Source of the DNA: Candidatus Omnitrophota bacterium
GTDB taxonomy: Bacteria; Omnitrophota; Koll11; Aquiviventales; Aquiviventaceae
Direction: 5' to 3'
Length of the DNA stretch: 6,762 bases
Assembly (NCBI GenBank): GCA_016196415.1
Contig: JACPXS010000153.1
Coordinates: 1 to 6,762 of the forward strand
Within the stretch, counting starts at the first letter, position 1. Each line of letters begins with the position of its first letter. This document shows, piece by piece, positions 1 to 5,596 of the stretch. The notes beneath the pieces were generated by a model. The model was not told where the DNA came from, did no database searches, and saw nothing but the letters and a program-made list of their open reading frames with translations. The translations under genes and the position numbers were made by a program.

Positions 1-1198
1 CGGTGAACTGCTGCGACTGCCCGCGTAAAGGGGCCAGATCCGTCAGTTGGTCGAAGAGGCCGATCACGAGATCGGGGTTGGTGAAGTTGAGATACGAGTA
101 GTTATGCCGGAAGACCCCACCCAGGTCCTTCCGCGCCAGCTCGCCCCGCACGTCGAAATCAAACGCGCGGCCCGTCAGCGAGGTCACCAAACTCCGATTC
201 GGTGACGCGGCATGGGGATCACGGTACGCATACGATACGGTCCCGCTTAGCTGGAGGTCCGGCCGGGCCGCTTCCGGGATTTCTTCTCCTTCCGCGGGAG
301 GGGCCGTCGCGCGCTGCGCGAGCTCCCGCTCGGTGACTTCCTGCCGAAGCTCCTCCTCCGATTTCGGCACGGCGTAGACTTGAAAGGTCGGGGCTGAAGC
401 CGTCCGGATCTGGAACGCGCCCTGAGCCTCATCGAAGTGGGTTTCAACCACAAAGAGCTCTCGAATGTCGCGATCAGTCAACCGGGGTTCTTGGCCGGTC
501 GAAGGCAGGGTGATCTCTTTTGCCACCCCATCCGGAAAGATGAGCCGAAACCGCCCAGGCTCAACTTCCACCACGCTGACATAGAATCGCTCGGCCAGCT
601 CCCGGAGTGGAATCAACGGCCTCCCCTCTTGGAGAAGGATGGGCCGTTCAAGGCTGACTGCTTCTCCGTTGATGAAGAGTCGGACCTCGCCGGCTTGGCG
701 AGGCGGGCTGGGAACATGTTGCCCGGCCGCCTGCCGTCGTTGGGGCTCCGCTGGGCTCAGCGGGCTGGTCTCGTCAACGGGGGGCGAGCGTTGAATTCCA
801 TTGACGACGGCTTGAACCGGACTTGCGGAAGCGCCGCCTTGTGGATGGGCGAGGAGGCGCGCCTCCGCAACCTTCAAGGCCTCCACGATGGCGGCCTCCC
901 GCTTTCGTCGGATCAGATGCTCGATGACGGTGATGCATGACACCGCGCCTGCATGGGTGGGTTGGTCGATGAGCAGCTTGTGGAACTCGTGTAAGGCTTC
1001 TTCATAGTTCCCTTCCTCATAATACTGCGTTCCCAACTCAAAGAGCGCATCGGCGACAGAGGATCCCCGCTGGTCTCCGCTCGCGCGAACCGGAGCGATC
1101 ACGAGAAGACAAACCGCGCTGAGCCACCAACCCCACCGCCGCGTCGCCCGCACGAGATCGGAGGAAGAAAAGAAGCGAAGAAACGATTGCACCGTCAT
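1..1198 (-). CDS. Usher-like outer-membrane protein with TPR and copper-amine-oxidase-N-like domains (partial, C-terminus beyond window)
   Basis: The first 399 residues are visible; the frame is still open at base 1. Residues 1-39 form a long signal peptide with a basic stretch (RATRR), a hydrophobic core and a cut probably after VRA. Residues 51-85 read as a tetratricopeptide repeat (ALFELGTQYYEEGNYEEALH), followed by a second helical pair to about 118 and a Pro/Gln-rich linker. Residues 172-222 resemble a copper amine oxidase N-terminal-like domain (FINGEAV, then GRPLIPLRELAERF). After an acidic linker, about residue 315 onward alternates short beta strands (LQLSGTVSYAYRD, FDFDVRGELARK, LVIGLF, QQFTG) as in outer-membrane barrels, and is reminiscent of the first usher strands. 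Its place after a chaperone-like gene supports an usher role. The start is the only ATG after an upstream in-frame TAA; no clear Shine-Dalgarno is seen. The usher assignment is inference. Another barrel or secretin-like exporter is possible. Confidence 0.72.
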   Translation of the reverse strand, partial: MTVQSFLRFFSSSDLVRATRRWGWWLSAVCLLVIAPVRASGDQRGSSVADALFELGTQYYEEGNYEEALHEFHKLLIDQPTHAGAVSCITVIEHLIRRKREAAIVEALKVAEARLLAHPQGGASASPVQAVVNGIQRSPPVDETSPLSPAEPQRRQAAGQHVPSPPRQAGEVRLFINGEAVSLERPILLQEGRPLIPLRELAERFYVSVVEVEPGRFRLIFPDGVAKEITLPSTGQEPRLTDRDIRELFVVETHFDEAQGAFQIRTASAPTFQVYAVPKSEEELRQEVTERELAQRATAPPAEGEEIPEAARPDLQLSGTVSYAYRDPHAASPNRSLVTSLTGRAFDFDVRGELARKDLGGVFRHNYSYLNFTNPDLVIGLFDQLTDLAPLRGQSQQFT

Positions 1199-1288
1199 GA
1201 CGTCGAGGAAGGATTGCGCGGAGGTGCTGGGATCAGCACCCGCGGAGGAGAAGTTCCAACGGTTGCTATGGCTGGAATTTCTGAGGAC

Positions 1289-1316
1289 ATTTTATATTGG
1301 TTTACTTTCTTGACAA
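1289..1316 (-). promoter_or_regulatory. Predicted sigma-70 promoter of the outer-membrane protein gene
   Basis: Read on the minus strand, a TTGTCA -35 box (1316-1311) is followed after 16 bases by a TAAAAT -10 box (1294-1289), in an AT-rich patch inside an otherwise GC-rich region. Transcription would start near 1282 and leave a leader of about 84 bases before the ATG at 1198. It would let the outer-membrane gene be expressed apart from the subunit and chaperone genes upstream. Confidence 0.55.
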
Positions 1317-1363
1317 AAAAAATCCTTCCCCGCTCCACCTCCCGCCTTCATCCAGAACTTGTG

Positions 1364-2140
1364 CTATGGAACTTGAAAGGCGCGCTCCCCGACCAACAGA
1401 TAGGGAGCCCCGTAATCGATCTCCAGCTTGACCCGGTACGATCCGCTCGGCAAAGAGGATCCCAGTCCAACCTGGAACTTGCGCAGCGTCTTGGGCAAAA
1501 CCCCAAGCCGATCGGGGTTAAACTCGATTTGGGCCACGCGTTTGCCCTGGGCATCAAAAACCTTGGCCTTCCCTTTTGGGCGAATGAGCACGTTCCCTTC
1601 ATTGAAGAGATCTGCGCTGATCTGCGCCGGATCGGCAATCGACAGGTCGGCCAATTTCGCCTGATACACTTCTGTGTTCGGCACGGTGACCTGCGTCAGC
1701 GCGCCGATCCGAAAACTGACGCCCAGGCCCTCCTCCGCATACGAGGGTCCCGTTTCGAAGAACACCATGGCGTAATACCCGCCCTGAGCACCCGCTGGAA
1801 CCGTCGCGCTGATCCGAACCTCTTGCGACGATCCCGGAGCGATATCCAGCTCCTCCGGAATAACCTTGATCCAGTTGGCGCATGACCACGCGGTGCTGCC
1901 AGGCGGGGGAAAATCACTGGTGCCATCCGGCAAAAACATGACGTCCTGGATGTAGAGCTTCAGATGAAGCGGCTTGTCCGTCCGCGAGTTATTGACCCGA
2001 ATCGTTTTGCCCCGCGATTTGCCGGCAGGGATGGCGAGCTCAACGCGAGAAGGCTCCACGCTGAAACTAAACGCCCCCGCCTCTTGGACGACACCCACGC
2101 AGCCGATTAGCGCCACCAGAACGACGACAACCCGACTCAT
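1364..2140 (-). CDS. PapD-like periplasmic pilus chaperone (fimbrial assembly protein)
   Basis: This is a 258-aa exported protein. A signal peptide (residues 1-23) most likely ends at EAGA before FSFSVEPSRVEL. Domain 1 (about 24-155) has the Ig-like layout of PapD-superfamily chaperones: a V-P-x-R-V-x-L opening, IPAGKSRGKTIRVNN, then a long strand pair PAGAQGGYYAMVFFE and SFRIGALTQVTVPNT. Domain 2 (about 156-258) is a second all-beta unit ending SGSYRVKLEIDYG and a short tail. Length fits chaperones of this superfamily (about 230-260 aa). Proteins of this kind normally hold fibre subunits in the periplasm and hand them to an usher, which matches its place between three subunit genes and a barrel protein. 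The start overlaps the previous stop (ATGA, 2137-2140), with GGAG eight bases upstream. The classical YRP-type motif is not seen, so it is a divergent member. A DUF916-like protein is an alternative. Confidence 0.72.
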   Translation of the reverse strand: MSRVVVVLVALIGCVGVVQEAGAFSFSVEPSRVELAIPAGKSRGKTIRVNNSRTDKPLHLKLYIQDVMFLPDGTSDFPPPGSTAWSCANWIKVIPEELDIAPGSSQEVRISATVPAGAQGGYYAMVFFETGPSYAEEGLGVSFRIGALTQVTVPNTEVYQAKLADLSIADPAQISADLFNEGNVLIRPKGKAKVFDAQGKRVAQIEFNPDRLGVLPKTLRKFQVGLGSSLPSGSYRVKLEIDYGAPYLLVGERAFQVP

Positions 2141-2622
2141 AGGAGCTCCGTGAAGGTGAAGCGAACGGTGGTCTGATAGATGCCGCTCAACTGCTGAGTC
2201 GGGATTGTGAGGGCGTACCGAAAATCAAACGAGACGCTCACGCCGTCGGCTTCGCCGGGGCCGCTGATGTAGACCGTCTCCGGAATAAGGCGAAACGGGC
2301 TAAAGGCATGGCCGTTCACCACGGTGCCATGGCCGCTGGTCGAAGCCAACTGCCAAGTGAGCGCCTCCAATGGAATGGTCTCTGCGCCCGATGCCAGCGG
2401 TTGAATCACGCTGATCTTCAGGTACCACGTTTGGCCGTTGGTGGAAGCGCAGATCACGCGGTTGTGGGAACTGGCGAATTGAGCCAGCACCTTTTCCTCG
2501 CCCAGCTGCATTCGGCCAAACGCCACTTGACGGTGATCGGTCGCGATTTCCAGCGCGTCCTCCACGGAGCACGGGGCCGACCACACCAGCAGGGAGGCAA
2601 GGAGCGCTTCGCGCAGCACCAT
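2137..2622 (-). CDS. Secreted pilin-like beta-sandwich subunit, short form (candidate tip subunit)
   Basis: This is a 161-aa protein with an N-terminal hydrophobic stretch (residues 5-17), probably a signal peptide; the cut site is uncertain. It is a clear paralogue of the 179-aa product just upstream. Both carry C-x-S-x-x-G-x-T-W-Y-L-K (here Cys58 to Lys69), an L-x-W-x-x-A strand (88-93), an F-x-P segment and a G-x-Y-x-x-x-V-x-F-T-x-T-E end (147-159). That end resembles the closing strand of Csu/spore-coat-U-type pilins. It lacks the alternating hydrophobic segment that the other two subunits have after their signal peptides. Its ATG overlaps the preceding stop by one base (TGATG), so translation is probably coupled; its own stop overlaps the chaperone start. 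No database family is recognised with certainty. A structural fibre subunit is inferred from sequence pattern and neighbours. Confidence 0.68.
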   Translation of the reverse strand: MVLREALLASLLVWSAPCSVEDALEIATDHRQVAFGRMQLGEEKVLAQFASSHNRVICASTNGQTWYLKISVIQPLASGAETIPLEALTWQLASTSGHGTVVNGHAFSPFRLIPETVYISGPGEADGVSVSFDFRYALTIPTQQLSGIYQTTVRFTFTELL

Positions 2623-3161
2623 CAGGGGCTCTCGGTCATGGTGAAGATCACCGATCCCACATAATTGCCGGCGGGAGCCTCTGGCGGCGTCGAGAGGCTA
2701 TACTGCAACCTCAAGATCACCTCGCGCCCCCGCGTGTCATTTCCTTGACCGGTATAGAGAAGAACCGGCTCGTTCGACAAGGGCTGAAAGTTCGCCCCTT
2801 CAGCGAGCCCGGCGGAGGTCCCCGTTGAAGCGGCAATGCGCCATTTGAGGCTTGCCGGCGGCAGCGCGTAGCGGGTCTCGGCGTGAGTCAGCGACAGGAG
2901 CTGGCCCTTCAGATACCAGGTTCGTCCCACGTTCGAGCGGCACGTGATCTCATGAAAAAAATGCCCCTCGCCTAAGACAACGGTCGTGTTGGGAGCGACC
3001 GGCCCGAAGGCCAGGTGGGGATTGTTGACGGAAAAACTGAATACGGGAGCCACCTCGACCGACACGGAGAGATCATCGAACCGCTCTTCCAACGCGAACG
3101 CACCGGTCGGAAGCGCACACACCAAGCAGCCACCGAGCACGACTGGAAGAAAAGGTCTCAT
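2622..3161 (-). CDS. Secreted pilin-like beta-sandwich subunit
   Basis: This is a 179-aa protein with a signal peptide ending at about A23 (GAFA before LEERF). The mature part opens with an alternating segment (DLSVSVEVAPVFSFSV, 30-45) of the kind used as a donor strand in chaperone-usher fibres. It continues with LAFGPV, Cys74-x-S-N-x-G-x-T-W-Y-L-K, LKWRIA (105-110) and the closing strand AGNYVGSVIFTMTE (164-177). It has one cysteine in the mature protein, so there is no internal disulfide. It is paralogous to the next gene and more distantly to the 201-aa protein upstream. A terminator hairpin lies 44 bases before the ATG, and there is no convincing Shine-Dalgarno or promoter between them. 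Expression may therefore depend on read-through. Fibre subunit is an inference; another secreted beta-sandwich protein is possible. Confidence 0.68.
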   Translation of the reverse strand: MRPFLPVVLGGCLVCALPTGAFALEERFDDLSVSVEVAPVFSFSVNNPHLAFGPVAPNTTVVLGEGHFFHEITCRSNVGRTWYLKGQLLSLTHAETRYALPPASLKWRIAASTGTSAGLAEGANFQPLSNEPVLLYTGQGNDTRGREVILRLQYSLSTPPEAPAGNYVGSVIFTMTESP

Positions 3162-3204
3162 CGCGGTTTGGGCTTTTGCGCGCCCGTGATCGGCTCTGTT
3201 TGAT

Positions 3205-3233
3205 AAAAGACCCCGCCTCAGGCGGGGTCTTTT
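3205..3233 (-). terminator. Perfect hairpin terminator, bidirectional in form, between subunit genes
   Basis: A 13-bp perfect inverted repeat (AAAAGACCCCGCC and its complement) encloses a three-base loop at 3218-3220. The stem is GC-rich next to the loop and ends in a T tract on either strand, which is the classic intrinsic terminator form. On the minus strand it lies 90 bases after the stop of the 201-aa subunit gene and 44 bases before the next ATG, so it would end or reduce transcription after the first subunit. Confidence 0.88.
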
Positions 3234-3267
3234 CTCGATGAGCTCCGCTCGTGTGTTCTTCCTACAG

Positions 3268-3305
3268 CTCCAGGCACGCCACCGGCTCAGGCAAAATTCC
3301 TGGAG
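3268..3305 (-). repeat. Imperfect stem-loop in the 3' untranslated region of the first subunit gene
   Basis: CTCCAGG (3268-3274) and its exact complement CCTGGAG (3299-3305) flank a 24-base loop that itself contains short GCC/GGC complements. It lies between the stop codon at 3323 and the strong terminator at 3205-3233, so the transcript of the first subunit gene could carry two hairpins at its 3' end. A seven-base stem with a long loop may be chance; a stabilising role is only a possibility. Confidence 0.25.
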
Positions 3306-3322
3306 AGCGGACGACGATGGCG

Positions 3323-3928
3323 TCAGGTTGAAGCTAAGGTGAAGATGATGTTGCCGGAGTACGTCCCCGCCTTGACGCCCGAAACCTTCAAGCGGTAGTT
3401 AAAGGGAACGGTTCCTGAGAAGGACCCGGAGACATCTCGTCTGAACCCCTCGACGTGCTCCCAAGTTGAGGATTTTGTCCCGGCGAGCGGGGTCTTGGAC
3501 CCTTCGGCAAAGAATCCGCCGCAGAAAAGGTCCAGGATATCCGCCAAGGGCACGCCCCCGATGGGAGGGCCGCTGACCGTCGCGGTGAGGCTCAATGAAG
3601 AGCCGTTCGTAAAGATCTTGGTGAGATGCCAGTTTTTCTCGCTCTCGCTGCGATACGGCGCATACATGAACCCGGCGTTTGGGTTGTCGATTTCCGGCAG
3701 GTCGTCCTGATCGTCATACCGATCAAACACGACTTGCGAGGGGGAGAACCGCGTGACGGAATTGGTATCCCTCACCAGGGAGAGCGTTGAGCGAGAGAGG
3801 ATGGTCGCCGACACGGTCGCCGACACGGGAGGCGCTGTTTCAGCCAACACGAGCGCCGGGGACGAAACCAGCGCGATACTGGCAATGACCAGGAAGTTCA
3901 AGGTCTTGCTCATCCGCATGCGGTTCAT
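3323..3928 (-). CDS. Secreted pilin-like subunit, first gene of the cluster (candidate major subunit)
   Basis: This is a 201-aa protein with a textbook signal peptide: basic MNRMRMSK, a hydrophobic core from 11 to 28, and a cut after LVLA (residue 29). The mature part opens with an alternating hydrophobic segment (VSATVSATILSRSTLSLV, 35-52), a plausible donor strand. It also has an acidic insertion (DRYDDQDDLPEID, 69-81), NWHLTKIF (99-106, matching TWYLK in the two downstream paralogues) and the end AGTYSGNIIFTLAST (187-201), a closing strand like that of Csu/spore-coat-U pilins. It has a single mature cysteine (136), not at the position used by its paralogues. The start is fixed by an ideal AGGAGG five bases upstream. 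Being first, with the best ribosome-binding site and its own terminator, it should be the most abundant product, which suggests the main structural subunit. Exact family not recognised. Confidence 0.72.
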   Translation of the reverse strand: MNRMRMSKTLNFLVIASIALVSSPALVLAETAPPVSATVSATILSRSTLSLVRDTNSVTRFSPSQVVFDRYDDQDDLPEIDNPNAGFMYAPYRSESEKNWHLTKIFTNGSSLSLTATVSGPPIGGVPLADILDLFCGGFFAEGSKTPLAGTKSSTWEHVEGFRRDVSGSFSGTVPFNYRLKVSGVKAGTYSGNIIFTLAST

Positions 3929-3933
3929 CGCTT

Positions 3934-3939
3934 CCTCCT
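3934..3939 (-). promoter_or_regulatory. Strong Shine-Dalgarno of the first subunit gene
   Basis: AGGAGG on the minus strand, five bases before the ATG at 3928. It is the best ribosome-binding site in the window. It decides the first of three closely spaced in-frame ATG codons as the start, and contrasts with the weak sites before the other genes of the cluster. Confidence 0.85.
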
Positions 3940-3989
3940 ATTTCTCTGGTGACCAGAGGTTCCTCCAATAGAAATCTACTTTAGAAAAG

Positions 3990-4017
3990 ATTTTAGCAAA
4001 ACCACCAGGAAAGTCAA
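3990..4017 (-). promoter_or_regulatory. Predicted sigma-70 promoter of the fibre cluster
   Basis: On the minus strand TTGACT (4017-4012) is followed after 16 bases by TAAAAT (3995-3990), within the most AT-rich stretch of the window. Transcription would begin near 3983, giving a leader of about 55 bases before the strong Shine-Dalgarno. Five of six bases match the consensus in each box. The layout matches the promoter before the outer-membrane gene (TTGTCA, 16 bases, TAAAAT). Confidence 0.7.
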
Positions 4018-4037
4018 CAAAAAACGTGCAGGAATCC

Positions 4038-4066
4038 GAGACAGGCGCGAAGGCTGCTGGTATAAT
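4038..4066 (+). promoter_or_regulatory. Predicted sigma-70 promoter of the phosphomannose-isomerase-like gene
   Basis: GAGACA (4038-4043), a 17-base spacer and a perfect TATAAT (4061-4066) lie 36 bases before the ATG at 4103. The -35 box matches four of six consensus bases. It stands back to back with the leftward promoter; only 20 bases separate the two -35 boxes, so a protein bound between them could affect both directions. Confidence 0.68.
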
Positions 4067-4102
4067 CAACACCGTCACATCACCTCCTGAGATACGCAAC
4101 CG

Positions 4103-5596
4103 ATGAGCACTCCAATGAAACAGCAACGCACGAGCCGACGATCTCATGGGCTGCTGTTGAGGCGTCTTGCAACCCAGCCGATCAAAACCAAACCCAACCT
4201 GAGGCACGACGAATGGGCGGGGAGCACCCTCAAGCGATTGTTCCGGATTAACCGGCCGGTTGCTGAAACGTGGGCGTTTTTTTCTGGATCACACCACCCG
4301 GCGCGCGTTGTCGCACCCCACACCCTCAGCGGCCTGACGATGGCGGATCTGATCAGGAAGGCGCCTCAGATCCTTGGACCGTTAGGCGCCGACCCCGAGA
4401 ATCACCGCCAGAAGTATTTTTTCGTGAAATTCCTCGATCCCTCCGACTTCCCTCCTTTTGCGTATGTAGGGTTCAATCCCAAAACCGCCCAGGGGTTCGC
4501 GCGCACGCCAAAGCACTTCAAGGCCTCCTTCGCTGAGCTGCTGTGGGAAGACCGGCAGGCGGTGGAAGCGTTTGCCTCGCTTATCCGGCCGTCGATCACC
4601 TCAACGACGCGATTTGAAGCCTTGAAAGCCGCCTACAAGCGCTGGGCGATTGCGCAGGCCAGGGCCAACTGGACGGGATCGGCACGGTGTGAGCTTGCGC
4701 GGTTCGCCGCACGGAGCCGGCATCAGCAAGCGCAGGCGCAGCTTGAGCGCCAACGCGAGATTCGACGCCGGATCGTCCGCCTCATGCACCGGATTGATTT
4801 CGCGGATGACCAAGCGATTTTAATTGAAACGCCGACGCTTCATGCGATCGCCGGGCTTTCACTGCAGGTGCATCCGAAAACACCGGGCAACTTCCATCCC
4901 AAGGACGAGCTGTGGATCTACAAGCCGGTGCCGCTGGCTCGCGGGAGCGCAGGATGGATTCTCATCGAGCCCCAGCGCACCTTCGACAAAACGGAGAGCG
5001 GGGCCGACTTCTTTACCCCATTTGCCTGGGAAGGCGACGACACGCACGGATTGCTCCGATTCCGAAAACCGATTTCCCGCCAGTCCCTCACCGCGTTTGT
5101 CGAGCTGCTGGACGTCATACCGCGCCCCAAAACCCATTATGTCCGCGCAGCTCAGCGGATGGCCATCCCCCGGAGCACCACCCGCGGAGCGGCTTGCTGG
5201 TATCGTCTGGTCGATGAGCCGTCGTGGCCCTATTTCCTCGTGTATGAGCTCCGCTTCAAAGGACCCGGCGAAAGCACCACCCCGCTGACCCATCAGAGTT
5301 TCATCGAGCTGCACGCAAGCCACGGAGCCGTCACGGTGACGTTGCGCAACCAACACGGTCGTCAAGAGTCGTGCAGGGTCACGCCGAGTCAGCCGGTGTT
5401 CTTGCCGGCCAGCCTGCCCTATGACCGCATTGCCTACCGCGCCGAGATGCCGGCCACCCTGCACTATGTCACTCGGCGTCCGTCACGGAGGCGTGAACGC
5501 GCGGGCTCAACGCTGACGGCGGGATGGCCCGCACCGCCCCCAGCAGCCCGGCATCATCCGACGCCGCCGGAAGCTGGAGAATCATCACCTCGGTGA
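4103..5596 (+). CDS. Type I phosphomannose isomerase-like protein (cupin), divergent
   Basis: This 497-aa protein follows the type I mannose-6-phosphate isomerase plan, which interconverts mannose-6-phosphate and fructose-6-phosphate in the cytoplasm. The match starts near DEWAGSTL (37-43) and continues with ETW (55-57), HPARVV, LSGLTMADLI, P-x-ILG (88-92) and the hallmark VKFLD (108-112). A charged helical insertion follows (about 135-235), then ETPTLHAIAG (242-251, like the family's AGTxHAI), ILIEPQRTFDKT (286-297, like EIQQTSDTT) and a C-terminal cupin barrel (about 376-457). The usual QVHP after VKFLD is replaced by AYVGFNP (120-126). A QVHP (255-258) and a K-x-E-x-W (267-271) occur instead after the HAI motif. 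Metal binding and activity are therefore uncertain. The start ATG has only a weak ribosome-binding site; the ATG four codons later is an alternative. Residues 456-497 overlap the opposing kinase gene, are Arg/Pro-rich and are unlikely to be a folded part. Confidence 0.75.
   Translation: MSTPMKQQRTSRRSHGLLLRRLATQPIKTKPNLRHDEWAGSTLKRLFRINRPVAETWAFFSGSHHPARVVAPHTLSGLTMADLIRKAPQILGPLGADPENHRQKYFFVKFLDPSDFPPFAYVGFNPKTAQGFARTPKHFKASFAELLWEDRQAVEAFASLIRPSITSTTRFEALKAAYKRWAIAQARANWTGSARCELARFAARSRHQQAQAQLERQREIRRRIVRLMHRIDFADDQAILIETPTLHAIAGLSLQVHPKTPGNFHPKDELWIYKPVPLARGSAGWILIEPQRTFDKTESGADFFTPFAWEGDDTHGLLRFRKPISRQSLTAFVELLDVIPRPKTHYVRAAQRMAIPRSTTRGAACWYRLVDEPSWPYFLVYELRFKGPGESTTPLTHQSFIELHASHGAVTVTLRNQHGRQESCRVTPSQPVFLPASLPYDRIAYRAEMPATLHYVTRRPSRRRERAGSTLTAGWPAPPPAARHHPTPPEAGESSPR

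Noticed and set aside
437..940. Open frame of 167 codons on the plus strand
   Set aside because: It lies wholly opposite the outer-membrane protein gene, whose frame has a signal peptide, TPR and domain patterns; the plus-strand product shows no recognisable motif.
1310..1315. TTGACA on the plus strand as a -35 box
   Set aside because: No plausible -10 follows at 16-18 bases (GC-rich) and no plus-strand gene starts downstream; the bases fit the minus-strand promoter instead.
1315..1363. Terminator after the chaperone gene
   Set aside because: A run of eight T exists on the minus strand, but no stable hairpin precedes it.
1187..1885. Open frame of 232 codons on the plus strand
   Set aside because: It is antisense to the chaperone gene and crosses the promoter at 1289-1316; its composition is that of a shadow frame without motifs.
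3938..4075. Small minus-strand frame (GTG start after AGGAGGTG) ending just before the first subunit gene
   Set aside because: It begins upstream of the predicted promoter and covers both promoters, so it would not be transcribed from them; the 45-residue product has no recognisable feature. Its stop merely coincides with the Shine-Dalgarno.
4859..5464. Open frame of 201 codons on the minus strand
   Set aside because: It is opposite the isomerase-like gene, which has clear family motifs through this stretch.
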